Of a stretch of DNA of 64,000 nt, positions 53,990-63,382 are shown one piece after another. The first letter of the stretch is position 1. Each line of letters starts with the position of its first letter. Source of the DNA: Suilimivivens sp964402925 (GTDB taxonomy: Bacteria > Bacillota > Clostridia > Lachnospirales > Lachnospiraceae); NCBI GenBank assembly GCA_964402925.1, contig CAYOED010000003.1:1-64000 (forward strand), given 5' to 3'. A program made the translations under genes and the position numbers. Below the pieces are notes generated by a model. It was not told where the DNA came from. It saw nothing but the letters and a program-made list of their open reading frames with translations, and did not search any database.

Positions 53990-55141
53990 CTATAAAGTCC
54001 TAACCGGCTTTTTCCACATCAATTTTTCTTCCCCAATACCTATATTCCGCAGTGACTGTTTAATACTCTCCACATATTCCAACCGGCTTACAGATAATAA
54101 AATTATATCATATCCCACCTCCAAAATCGCAGTGGGTGCTTTTACATTTTCTATTTCTGAACTGTTACTGTCAACCCACAGGACCACATTATATCCCATT
54201 TTGGTAAGCTGCCTGTAATAATCTCTGCCTGCTTTCCCTGCGCCGTAAAGCACGATCCGTTTATTTTTCAGTCCATCTGTGTCAAGCATAAATTCAGGAA
54301 TATGAATCCCTGATGCAAATCCCATTCCCCCGTTTACCGCCATCACTGCCGTTACCGATACCCAGCGCTGGAGCTGAGACATTAGGTTTTCTCTTAGCGG
54401 ATGCTTCTCAAAACCGGGAACCAATGCAAGATATGCCTTATTAATGTCAGACAGCATATGCGGATTTCCTCCGTGGAACATGGAATCCGTGCGATAACGA
54501 TAATGATAAAAGCATTGATGACATATTCTGACCGAACCGCTGATTATGAGATAATTATATAAAAACGCGCCGTCCTCTCCAAAATCATTATCCGCCTGCA
54601 GGTTCCGATACACTTGCCTGACAATTTCAGTACGGTATATCTTATTCCAAATCCACGGTGTCAGACGCTGTAAAGTATCCGATTCCAAATCGTACAGCAT
54701 TGTCTTTAATAAAGAGTCTTTATCTTCGCCTTTATACTCCCCTTCAGGATACTGATCCAAACATTCTATCACCATCCCCGGTCCGGTCTCATAATGAACG
54801 CCCGTTGTCGCCATATCCGCATCTTTAATCTGCCTGACTAAAAACTCCGCCATCCCCGGGTCAATCCAGTCGTCCGAATCCACATACATCAGGAACTCGC
54901 CCGAAGCATGCTCAGCTCCGGTGCGCCTTGCTCCAATCAACCCTTTATTCTCCTGTCTGATGTATATAACCCGGGTATCCTTCTGGGCAAACTCCTTACA
55001 GATCGTACTGGAGCCATCCGTAGAGCCATCATCAATAAGAAGAATCTCCATGTTCGGGCATGTCTGATCTATAATGCTCTGCAGACATGCCTTCAAATAT
55101 AATTCTGTATTATATATGGGTACAACAATGCTTAATTTCAT
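53990..55141 (-). CDS. GT2 glycosyltransferase - Rossmann module
   Basis: 383 residues. The N-terminal GT2 domain has SIVVPIYNTELYLKACL, LIDDGSTDGSS and YVDSDDWID (DXD near residue 91). After residue 285 the Rossmann module appears at the C-terminus (KRIVLYGAGKAGRDYYRQL, LWVDSNSSEIEN, YDIILLSVSRLEYVESI). The order of the two domains is the reverse of the FkbM and GT4 proteins in this operon. Confidence 0.82.
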   Translation of the reverse strand: MKLSIVVPIYNTELYLKACLQSIIDQTCPNMEILLIDDGSTDGSSTICKEFAQKDTRVIYIRQENKGLIGARRTGAEHASGEFLMYVDSDDWIDPGMAEFLVRQIKDADMATTGVHYETGPGMVIECLDQYPEGEYKGEDKDSLLKTMLYDLESDTLQRLTPWIWNKIYRTEIVRQVYRNLQADNDFGEDGAFLYNYLIISGSVRICHQCFYHYRYRTDSMFHGGNPHMLSDINKAYLALVPGFEKHPLRENLMSQLQRWVSVTAVMAVNGGMGFASGIHIPEFMLDTDGLKNKRIVLYGAGKAGRDYYRQLTKMGYNVVLWVDSNSSEIENVKAPTAILEVGYDIILLSVSRLEYVESIKQSLRNIGIGEEKLMWKKPVRTL

Positions 55142-55216
55142 ATACCTTTTCTCCCTTTGCTGATGCCAGGCAAATTTGCAAATGCTCTTCTCACTCCTTT
55201 ATCTTATCTGCCTCAC

Positions 55217-56317
55217 CTACTGCACGGCATATAAAACCGTTTCTTCCATTCTTGTCTGATAATGCCGTATGTAATACTTATACCCAAGATCCAGTTTTTC
55301 CAGAAAAATGGGAATTTCGATAATATCCTCCGGCTTATGATAAAGAGAAATTGCTAATTTAGGACGATACTTCTGTATCGTTTTTATGCTTCCCTCTAAC
55401 GCCGCTAATTCGCTTCCCTCCACATCCATTTTAATATAAGTGGCTTTTCTTCCTTGAAGTTTATTGTCGATACTGTCTGCTTCTACGCTTACTTCTCCTC
55501 CCCTATCAACATAAGATCCCCAACCTGGTCCTGTATCTTGCTTAAATTTCAAAGTCGTTTTTTCACTCCATGTTGCAGCCTCGTATAATTCAAACTCACA
55601 CCCAAGATCAGAGAGATTTTTGCGACAATTTTGGCAATTCTTCCCATCAGGTTCAAACGCGTATACCATTTTGAGATTTCCTCCGCACCAATCTTTGCAC
55701 TGCATGGAGGTTCCTCCATTAAAGCAGCCTGCATCCACAAAATATTCTCCGTCCTTATCCGGCATCAGTGCCGGAAGATCAAAATACTGCCCCGAGATAT
55801 CACAGTAGAGTCCGCCTCCGCCATAATCAGACATCACAATTTCAGATTCCCGAACACCCACAGATATCAGCTGATGATATATTTCAATCTGGTGTTTAGG
55901 CGCTACTGCTACAATTACTATATCCTTTTTAAGGTTCTGATACGCCTGCGCGAATCCCATAATTGGTATGCCTTTATATTCCATACCATACAAGTTCACA
56001 TTATTATCACAAATGCAGTCTATCTTTCTGTTTTTAAACAATAACGAGCGGCAGGTCAATTTTCCCATTTCGCCCGCCCCAAAAATGATGATACCTTTTT
56101 CCCTGTTCTCAGGATTTCTGTCATAATATTGATCCAGCCATCCACAACCATACTCTCGTTCCCTGACCGACAATATATCATCCAATTGGCTATAAAAAAC
56201 ATCCTTATCCCTATTTACAAAATAAGAAAATCTTGCATCAAACAGCTGCTCTGATTCTGCATCTTGTAATTTGTCAACAAAACCATTAAGCATCCGTATA
56301 TTTTCCCTATATTCCAT
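55217..56317 (-). CDS. Rossmann module - FkbM family methyltransferase, second copy
   Basis: 366 residues from the ATG at 56317 (AAGGAG seven bases upstream; the longer frame starts with TTG). The Rossmann module is near 70-165 (IIIFGAGEMGKLTCRSLLF, CICDNNVNLYGMEYKG). The FkbM domain follows from about 185 (FVDAGCFNGGTSMQCKDWCG, YIKMDVEGSELAALEG). It resembles the gene at 52877 in layout and at the C-terminus (YIRHYQTRMEETVLYAVQ against YMRHYSFAGYDTVLYAIP), indicating an older duplication. Confidence 0.8.
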   Translation of the reverse strand: MEYRENIRMLNGFVDKLQDAESEQLFDARFSYFVNRDKDVFYSQLDDILSVREREYGCGWLDQYYDRNPENREKGIIIFGAGEMGKLTCRSLLFKNRKIDCICDNNVNLYGMEYKGIPIMGFAQAYQNLKKDIVIVAVAPKHQIEIYHQLISVGVRESEIVMSDYGGGGLYCDISGQYFDLPALMPDKDGEYFVDAGCFNGGTSMQCKDWCGGNLKMVYAFEPDGKNCQNCRKNLSDLGCEFELYEAATWSEKTTLKFKQDTGPGWGSYVDRGGEVSVEADSIDNKLQGRKATYIKMDVEGSELAALEGSIKTIQKYRPKLAISLYHKPEDIIEIPIFLEKLDLGYKYYIRHYQTRMEETVLYAVQ

Positions 56318-56362
56318 AACCAATCTCCTTTATCACTTTCTGCTCCATGCCTCTTTAATTTC

Positions 56363-57673
56363 TCACACATATATGCAAATATCACCTTCCGCAACTCCCA
56401 TGTCCAGAAGCTGTTCTTTCATCTCTGCTGCGTGTTTTTCATTTGCAATCAGATATTTTGCTCTATCAAACTGTGCTTTTGCCTGTTCCGGAGAGTTAAC
56501 GACAATATTATTGACTTTTGTTCCCCACAATTCATGATTATTGTCTATAAAACACCCGATTTGATAAGTCTGATCCTCCAACCATTTACAAGCTTCATAT
56601 CCGTAATGCCCGCCGCCAAAAATGATAATTGAGTATTCTCCTGGCTGTCCTATCGTATTCCTGATCTTTTGCTTATGAGCCTTACACTTTTCTATGTAAT
56701 ACGCCTCAGATACTAAAAGCATTTCCAACTTATTCCATACCTCTGGATGAAAAACAGTACGGTCTATCAGATTATTCTTAAGCGCTTCCTTAAGCTGCTG
56801 CCGGAACCACGCATAATACTCTGACTTCTTTGCAGCATCTATTTTCAATTTCCCTTCTTCCAAGCCTTCACAGCAGTAAATAAAGGATTTCGCCATTCGA
56901 CAGTAAAAAGCGCGCAGCCACTCGTCATTCTCTTCTTCTGTCTGTAACCGCTGATACAGCCGAAGATATTCCTGATAAGCATACTGCAATCCTTTTCCTG
57001 AATTAGCTGATGCCCCTTCCCTGTCAGTACAGTATCGATAATAGGACTCTTTTAGATATAGCGCTTTCTTCGCAAAGATATTTATCTGATAAACAAATCC
57101 TATATCCTGATAAGCCGCTCCCGGCGTCTCTGCCAGAGATATATTATTTTTTATTAAAAATTCCTTTTTATAGACAGCATTCCACAGATAATTGTCATCA
57201 GCTGCAACTGCAGAATGCTTTGCAGGTTCTATTATTTTTCCATACAAATCATTCATCTGGAGGGCATATCTTCTAAGAAAAATTCGTTTTCCATCATTTT
57301 GCGTATGATAAAGCGTGTAATCACTCTTCACATAATCACAGTCATGTAAAACTGCCTCGTGATATAATCGTTCATACATCTGAGCATCTGCGTAATCGTC
57401 TGTCTCCAAGATGGCAATATACTCACCTTGTGCCATATCAATTCCCATGTTCACTTGATATCCATAGCTTTTCACATCACTGCGGCACAATATAATCCTT
57501 TCATCAACCTTTGCCAATTCGGACAAAATTTCCCATGTGCCATCGTCAGAGCCAGCATCAATACAGAGCATTTCAATCTCTCTTAATGTCTGCCCCATCA
57601 CACTGCGCACAGCTTCCTCAATGTAATTCCTTACATTAAGCGACGGAAGAATCACTGATACTTTCACTTTCAT
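56363..57673 (-). CDS. GT2 glycosyltransferase - Rossmann module
   Basis: 436 residues. GT2 motifs VSVILPSLNVRNYIEEAV, CIDAGSDDGT and ILETDDYAD open the protein. A long helical middle (about 230-335) precedes a C-terminal Rossmann module (YSIIIFGGGHYGYEACKWL, CFIDNNHELWGTKVNN). The ATG overlaps the stop of the GT4 gene as ATGA, so the two are translationally coupled. Confidence 0.82.
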   Translation of the reverse strand: MKVKVSVILPSLNVRNYIEEAVRSVMGQTLREIEMLCIDAGSDDGTWEILSELAKVDERIILCRSDVKSYGYQVNMGIDMAQGEYIAILETDDYADAQMYERLYHEAVLHDCDYVKSDYTLYHTQNDGKRIFLRRYALQMNDLYGKIIEPAKHSAVAADDNYLWNAVYKKEFLIKNNISLAETPGAAYQDIGFVYQINIFAKKALYLKESYYRYCTDREGASANSGKGLQYAYQEYLRLYQRLQTEEENDEWLRAFYCRMAKSFIYCCEGLEEGKLKIDAAKKSEYYAWFRQQLKEALKNNLIDRTVFHPEVWNKLEMLLVSEAYYIEKCKAHKQKIRNTIGQPGEYSIIIFGGGHYGYEACKWLEDQTYQIGCFIDNNHELWGTKVNNIVVNSPEQAKAQFDRAKYLIANEKHAAEMKEQLLDMGVAEGDICIYV

Positions 57674-58848
57674 TGTTTCTCCTTCAATTCCTCAATCAAG
57701 TCACTGATATCCGCAACCACCTTATCCCAACTATAATTCTCCTTTACAAATTTATATCCATTCTCACGCATCTGCATGTATGCCTCTTCATGGGAAAGAA
57801 TACAATTGAGTCCTGCTTCAAATTCAAAAAAGTCCGTATAATACAGCCCTGCATTGCTCCTGATGCACTGCCCCTTAAGCACGGCGCATCTCCCATTAAC
57901 AAGCACTGGTCTCCCTGCCGCCATACTTTCCAGAATGACGAGCGAAAGACTCTCATACTCTGAAGGCATTACAAGAAGTTTCGCATTCTCAAGCACTGCT
58001 GTTTTTTCTTCTTCTGTGACAAACCCAGCATATATAATATCTTCCGAATAGGTCAGCAACATCTTATCATCTATTTTTCCGAGAACAATTAGTTTTAACT
58101 GCGAAGGATTTCTCCTTTTATATTCAATAAAATCACGATTCAACTCACTGAAATTCTTTCCGTTACTTACCCTGCCCACATAAACAATATAATTATCCTT
58201 ATATTGTTTGATACGCTCAGGCAGCTCATACACTCCTGTTTCCGGAAGGTCTATTCCCACGCAGGTCAGCCTTGATGGTCTCTGCTGTGTATGAAAATTC
58301 TTTATAATAAATTCTTTCTCCTCTACACTATTATACAGAAAAGCCGCAGGCGACTGAAAGACTTCACGATAAATCGGCAGACGGACACTTGCATCATCAT
58401 GGGCAGTAGCTAACAAAATACTATTTTTTAGGTGAAGCCCCATACCCTTTACCGTCAGATAAAACGCATAAGTAATGAAAATGACTGCCTCATATTTGTC
58501 CGCATTTTCCTCCAAAAATGGAATAAAAGACGGACAATATGGTCCCATCTGGGAAATCCACTCTTCCTCAATTTCTTTTTCACCTTTTCCCACTTTCTTT
58601 GACAGTTCATCAAAGAGAATATCATCTCTAATCTTTTCGACCGGGAACCTATGGACATTTACCTGATTGATGATTTCCACACCTTCTTTATAGGCATTGT
58701 CCCATGGAAGGGTATTTCTCGCGCAGGATGTCAATACATCAACTTCATACCGTGACACCATATGTTCCGCTAAAACCCGGCAATGGTATTCTGCACCGCC
58801 ATTTACATCTAATCCATATCTATGTACTACCAAGGCAATTTTTTTCAT
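57670..58848 (-). CDS. GT4 family glycosyltransferase without the Rossmann module
   Basis: 392 residues, a plain GT-B retaining enzyme: KIALVVHRYGLDVNGGAEYH, IVYVGRVSNGKNFSELNRDF and LLVMPSEYESLSLVILESMAAG. It is the only complete gene between 49362 and 63353 that lacks the extra Rossmann domain. GGAGG-like AAGGAG precedes the ATG at 58848. Confidence 0.85.
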   Translation of the reverse strand: MKKIALVVHRYGLDVNGGAEYHCRVLAEHMVSRYEVDVLTSCARNTLPWDNAYKEGVEIINQVNVHRFPVEKIRDDILFDELSKKVGKGEKEIEEEWISQMGPYCPSFIPFLEENADKYEAVIFITYAFYLTVKGMGLHLKNSILLATAHDDASVRLPIYREVFQSPAAFLYNSVEEKEFIIKNFHTQQRPSRLTCVGIDLPETGVYELPERIKQYKDNYIVYVGRVSNGKNFSELNRDFIEYKRRNPSQLKLIVLGKIDDKMLLTYSEDIIYAGFVTEEEKTAVLENAKLLVMPSEYESLSLVILESMAAGRPVLVNGRCAVLKGQCIRSNAGLYYTDFFEFEAGLNCILSHEEAYMQMRENGYKFVKENYSWDKVVADISDLIEELKEKQ

Positions 58849-58900
58849 GATGCTCCTTCCTCAACCACCCTATCGGATTGTTACTATGAAATGATACTTT

Positions 58901-59338
58901 TTATGCCTCAATTATCAACCCTGTATTTTTTATATTAAATATCACAATATTTTCAATATCCACATCCATATGAACCAGTTGGCGCAGGATCTCATTTTCG
59001 TAATCCTTCGGAGTTATCACAAAACAGGCGTCAGGATATTTTTCTACTGCATCCTGCGGAGATATGATTTCTAAGCCATCAACAATTTTCCCCACCGCCT
59101 TGCCATTATTATCACAGAAACACTGAACCGTATCGATCCCTTCACGTTTTAATGCGGCTAATATCGTTTCCCCATATTTGCCTGCCCCAAACAGCACTAA
59201 TCTTTTTGGTTCCTTAAGTATCTTGATGAGTTTACGATAATAGAAAGTAGTAAAATATAAATCGCTCAGACAGGGCTTCGCTTCTGCTATTTCTTTATAG
59301 ATTTCTTCCATTGCCTGCTGTGTGTTAAATTTTTTCAT
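58901..59338 (-). CDS. stand-alone Rossmann module protein
   Basis: 145 residues from the ATG at 59338 (the longer frame to 59404 lies inside the upstream gene). After a helical N-terminus (1-45) the whole protein is the module: RLVLFGAGKYGETILAALKR, CFCDNNGKAVGKIVDG, ACFVITPKDYENEILRQL. No catalytic partner is attached. It could be a free partner or regulator of the fused enzymes around it. Confidence 0.7.
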   Translation of the reverse strand: MKKFNTQQAMEEIYKEIAEAKPCLSDLYFTTFYYRKLIKILKEPKRLVLFGAGKYGETILAALKREGIDTVQCFCDNNGKAVGKIVDGLEIISPQDAVEKYPDACFVITPKDYENEILRQLVHMDVDIENIVIFNIKNTGLIIEA

Positions 59339-59348
59339 ATGAACAACC

Positions 59349-60473
59349 TTACTCCTTTTCAAACACAAACAACCTTGATTCATCTGCCTGACCAGTTGAA
59401 TCATCTGGATGTACTTCTAAGGGAATACACCCATTATCATACGCTATCTCAAATATCCTTTTTTGAGGAAGAACATGCATTTCAACCATATCTGTCCTTA
59501 TTTCTTCATTAATATACCTATTATAATCAAACTGATAATCACCTTTGTAAGTTGGAACCTGAAATATTGCAGTCCCATGAGACTTTAAACATTGCAACAT
59601 CGAAGTAATTATATACTCAATAACAGGAGGACAATTATGCTGTAATACAATATACGAATACACAACATCGACCTTCGGAAGCTTACCATAATCATCCACA
59701 TTCGTCATCAGAAAGAACTCAACATTTTTATCTGTTACAGCCTGTTTGGCAATTTCCAAATTACCCTTTGAAATATCAATCGCCATCACTTTCTTAAATA
59801 AACGCGCAAGTTTTTTAGTAATACGCCCACAGCCACATCCAATTTCAACAATATCCAAATTTTTAAGATCACTCCAGTTTTCTATCTTATTATTTCTTTT
59901 TAATATTGAAGTAATCTTAACAATTTCTCTCTGCCCTTGGGCATAAAATTTATCAATTGATTCCTTATTTATATTTTGGCTTTTGAATTCGTCATGCGTA
60001 ACAACCGACCAATAGGGATCTTGTTCTCCAAAAGCCCTCCATATCTTCTGTGTTCTTTCAAACACTTTTTCAATTTGCTCCCTATTGCAAATATCAATTT
60101 GCATCTTTCTTCCCAGATAGCTAAAGCCGCTTCCTATTTTTTTCTCTTCCTCTGCTATGTCAATTATTTTATTCCCAAATTCCCCTTGCAAGCTATTTCT
60201 GAGTTCGTACCATATTTCCTTATTATCCGACGATAATAATATTACATAGTCTTCTTTAATTTTCTCCAAATCGTCAAGACACAATACATTTTTATCTTCA
60301 TTAGACAGCCTGTTATCTACAACTGCTAATTCTGCAACCTCAAATTCTTCATTTAATATTTCTTTGACCCGTTTTCCCTTCACCCCATATGGATAAATAA
60401 CAAATGAATTAATTCCACCCTCTAAACATCTTATTATCGCAGATACAATCCTTTCATCATCTATGCTCCCCAT
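59349..60473 (-). CDS. Rossmann module - class I SAM methyltransferase
   Basis: 374 residues from the ATG at 60473, which has AAAGGAG seven bases before it; the frame reaches back to 60500. Residues 10-110 are a degenerate module (SFVIYPYGVKGKRVKEIL, AVVDNRLSNEDK) in which the glycine motif is partly lost. The methyltransferase follows from about 180 (VEIGCGCGRITKKLARLF, VMAIDISKGNLEIA, VVYSYIVLQHNCPP). The target is probably a sugar intermediate. Confidence 0.75.
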   Translation of the reverse strand: MGSIDDERIVSAIIRCLEGGINSFVIYPYGVKGKRVKEILNEEFEVAELAVVDNRLSNEDKNVLCLDDLEKIKEDYVILLSSDNKEIWYELRNSLQGEFGNKIIDIAEEEKKIGSGFSYLGRKMQIDICNREQIEKVFERTQKIWRAFGEQDPYWSVVTHDEFKSQNINKESIDKFYAQGQREIVKITSILKRNNKIENWSDLKNLDIVEIGCGCGRITKKLARLFKKVMAIDISKGNLEIAKQAVTDKNVEFFLMTNVDDYGKLPKVDVVYSYIVLQHNCPPVIEYIITSMLQCLKSHGTAIFQVPTYKGDYQFDYNRYINEEIRTDMVEMHVLPQKRIFEIAYDNGCIPLEVHPDDSTGQADESRLFVFEKE

Positions 60474-60496
60474 TCTGCTACTCCTTTCCCTGTACT

Positions 60497-61669
60497 TCAT
60501 TGAACACCAACTATTATTTTTTCTCTATTCACTCCACAAGAAATCAATTGGTTAGTTATTTCTGCTGCCACCTCCGCATTACTTACAGCAAGAACAACAT
60601 AATCATATTGCTGCGTATGCAGTGCATCCATGCCAACTACGCCCATCTGCCTTAATTCTTCTCGCTGGTATCCCTTATCTACCCACGCGGCAATGGTACA
60701 ATATCCCGACAGAATTACTTGATGATGGAATATCCTTCCCACATATCCGGCTCCATATAAGATAATGGATCCTCCCTGAGGTATCGTGCCAAATGGGAAC
60801 ATAAATTTCGTAGACTCTACAAATCCGCTGGGGTTTCCCTGCCATATCATCATACGCATATAGCGGTCAAGCTGGGGCATCATACACTTACAATAGGCAG
60901 TCTTTTGAAACTTTGCGGCAAGATAAAGATATAGTCTTGCCGTATTTTCATAATAATCCACTCTCCTATTGGCCGTCACCGATTCGCCATGAATACGATA
61001 ATGATATTTTGCATCCCCTGTTATGACGGCTTTTTGAACATTAAGCAGATACGGATATACTACTGCAACATCTTCACCGTCATAAATCCTTGCATCAATA
61101 TCTTCGCAACACAAATCCAATAATTGTTTTCTATAAAATTTATTCCACATATAAGGTAAAATACCAAACTCATAAAAAGCTTCGTAATGTAACATTCTGG
61201 GATAGACATCATTGCTCAATCCCAGAACATCATATATACCCGGAGAAATCTTGTTTTGCACAATTTCCGGACAAATTCCATTCTCTCTGATGCAGCCGGT
61301 GATTACAATATCTGCTTTTTCATGCTCCATCTGCCAGACTCCCGTTTCAAGAAAATCCGCATCAATCCAATCGTCTGCATCAACAAATGCAATATAATCT
61401 CCGCGTGATGCCGTGAGTCCTGCATTCCGGGCGCAGACGACACCTTCATTTCTCTTATGTATCACATGCAGCCGTCCATCCTGCCTGGCAAATTGGTCAC
61501 AGATATACCCCGAATCATCCGTTGAACCATCATCCACCAAAATCGCCTCAAAGTTTTGATATGTCTGATTCATAATGGAGCTTAAACACATCTGCAAATA
61601 TTTGCCGGCATTATAGATTGGTACGACCACTGATATTTTTATATCAGTTTTTAATTTTTTTTTTCTCAA
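60497..61669 (-). CDS. GT2 glycosyltransferase - Rossmann module
   Basis: 390 residues. The start is TTG at 61669 with GAGG at good spacing. GT2 motifs are ISVVVPIYNAGKYLQMCL, LVDDGSTDDS and FVDADDWIDADF. The C-terminal module is SIILYGAGYVGRIFHHQV, AAWVDKGYQREELR, DYVVLAVSNAEVAAEI. Its layout matches the gene at 53990. Confidence 0.82.
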   Translation of the reverse strand: MRKKKLKTDIKISVVVPIYNAGKYLQMCLSSIMNQTYQNFEAILVDDGSTDDSGYICDQFARQDGRLHVIHKRNEGVVCARNAGLTASRGDYIAFVDADDWIDADFLETGVWQMEHEKADIVITGCIRENGICPEIVQNKISPGIYDVLGLSNDVYPRMLHYEAFYEFGILPYMWNKFYRKQLLDLCCEDIDARIYDGEDVAVVYPYLLNVQKAVITGDAKYHYRIHGESVTANRRVDYYENTARLYLYLAAKFQKTAYCKCMMPQLDRYMRMMIWQGNPSGFVESTKFMFPFGTIPQGGSIILYGAGYVGRIFHHQVILSGYCTIAAWVDKGYQREELRQMGVVGMDALHTQQYDYVVLAVSNAEVAAEITNQLISCGVNREKIIVGVQ

Positions 61670-61671
61670 GC

Positions 61672-62160
61672 TTATACCTCATATAAAATATCTTCCAACG
61701 AAACAATAGGATAATCTACCTTCTCACTTAGCATCGTCTCAATCTCATCAAAATAATAGATTGCCGTTACAACAATTACATCCACCGGCTCCAACTCGTC
61801 ATCCGGAGTAACAACATCTACATCTGCATAAATTGTATCAGCATTCTTATCAATGATATATTGTACATTAATGCCTGTGCCTTCCAATTCATCATACAGA
61901 CGCTCTCCTAACTCCTTCATACCATAAATTGCCACTGTCTTGTAGTTATTCCGCTCGAAAAATTCTACCAGTGTCTTTCCTTCCTGCCGTATGCGAAGCC
62001 ATTGGTCAAATGCCATATATAACTCATGAACCTTCGCATGTCCATCCATTAGTTCTTTGATTTTCTTCGATGACATTGAGCCAGCTGCTACACCTCCTAC
62101 AGCTGCTCCCGCTGCTATTCCTGCTAATGTTGAAACTACTCCGCCAAATCCTTTTTTCAT
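61672..62160 (-). CDS. glycine-zipper segment plus Rossmann module, possible membrane anchor
   Basis: 162 residues from the ATG at 62160 (GGGAG eight bases before it). Residues 4-28 are Gly/Ala-rich and hydrophobic with a GxxxGxxxGGxxxG pattern (GIAAGAAVGGVAAG), which could insert in or lie on the membrane. After a helical linker comes the Rossmann module (TVAIYGMKELGERLYDEL, YIIDKNADTIYADVD). No enzyme domain is attached. I do not recognise a named family. Confidence 0.65.
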   Translation of the reverse strand: MKKGFGGVVSTLAGIAAGAAVGGVAAGSMSSKKIKELMDGHAKVHELYMAFDQWLRIRQEGKTLVEFFERNNYKTVAIYGMKELGERLYDELEGTGINVQYIIDKNADTIYADVDVVTPDDELEPVDVIVVTAIYYFDEIETMLSEKVDYPIVSLEDILYEV

Positions 62161-62216
62161 ATTTCTTTCTCCCATTGTCAATTTTTTATAAACATCATCT
62201 CACCTTACTGTACGCC

Positions 62217-63353
62217 TTAAAAATTTTTCAGATAATCGAACATGCATTTTTCTGGAAAAACATAATTTGCAATTCCTTTTCTCTGCAATTGCTCACTTAT
62301 CTCTTCCCATAAGGACATATTTACTCCAATAAAGATAATGTCATGTTCATTGTCTAGCGCTATATCTGATAAAAAATGAATTTCTGCATCATTTCCATCT
62401 CCATTTTGATTATCTGAAATAATGTAGCCCCCCAAATCGATGCCGCATTCCGCTAATATATGATAAAACTGTCTCCCATAATTTCCATGACCATAAACAT
62501 ATACTCGCTTACCTCTCATACCATTTACCGATTTGTAAATTTTTAAAAACTCATCTAATTTTGACTCAATTTTCATCAATACAGATTTCTGATTCATTTC
62601 CAATGCCATATCAAACATCTTCAGATTTTCGCTTGCATAATATTTATTATAAAAATCTCTGTATAACTGTATTTCCTGCTGTCCGGGTAAATACTTCCAT
62701 GTTACCATTAATGCAGAAAATATATTATCAATATACTTTGTTGTATCCTCAGAAACAATAAACGCTGCTATATTAGCATCCTCATATAATATCTTTAACG
62801 CTGTTACGGAGCTAAGCAGGATTCTTGTAGCAATAGCATCTTTGTTATCACTATAATGATTCATCGCTGTATCATGAAGTACAACTACACACCCCTTTTT
62901 TAAGCATGGATAATATGCCAAAAAATCCAAAATCTCTCCCGGCAACACATGAAGTGTATCCAGTATTAAAAAATCAATGCCTTTACCAATATCAGCAATA
63001 CGTTCAACTGCATATTTCCCAGTGTATAATGTGTGGTCTAACTGCTTATTCAGTATTGCCTTGCATTCCTCTGCTAAGTATCCCGTCTTTTTACTTGGAT
63101 CCTCGTAAAAATTCTCTAATAAATCTACTGAATATAATTGGGCCTTTAGATTCAGCATATCGATACAGTTAAGCATAACTGCAGTTGTACCACCTGCCGC
63201 CACACCAATTTCAACTATTTTTTCGGGATTGTACTTTTTCATTAATCCACACAAAAAAGCTAATTGTCCTTCTCTCATTTCCGCTGTATATTCATTAGAT
63301 AACTTACTTAAAATTTGAATAGGCTCAAAAAAAAGCTCCGCATTTAATATCAT
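62217..63353 (-). CDS. class I SAM methyltransferase-like domain - Rossmann module
   Basis: 378 residues. The N-terminal domain has KIVEIGVAAGGTTAVML, a bound-acid region YSVDLLENF, and DFLILDTLH, like the Methyltransf_24/cephalosporin-hydroxylase-type group. The C-terminal 95 residues are the Rossmann module (RVYVYGHGNYGRQFYHIL, GYIISDNQNGDGND, DIIFIGVNMSLWEEI). Substrate unknown. Confidence 0.75.
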   Translation of the reverse strand: MILNAELFFEPIQILSKLSNEYTAEMREGQLAFLCGLMKKYNPEKIVEIGVAAGGTTAVMLNCIDMLNLKAQLYSVDLLENFYEDPSKKTGYLAEECKAILNKQLDHTLYTGKYAVERIADIGKGIDFLILDTLHVLPGEILDFLAYYPCLKKGCVVVLHDTAMNHYSDNKDAIATRILLSSVTALKILYEDANIAAFIVSEDTTKYIDNIFSALMVTWKYLPGQQEIQLYRDFYNKYYASENLKMFDMALEMNQKSVLMKIESKLDEFLKIYKSVNGMRGKRVYVYGHGNYGRQFYHILAECGIDLGGYIISDNQNGDGNDAEIHFLSDIALDNEHDIIFIGVNMSLWEEISEQLQRKGIANYVFPEKCMFDYLKNF

Positions 63354-63382
63354 ATATCACCGCATCCCTTCTGTAATTTATT

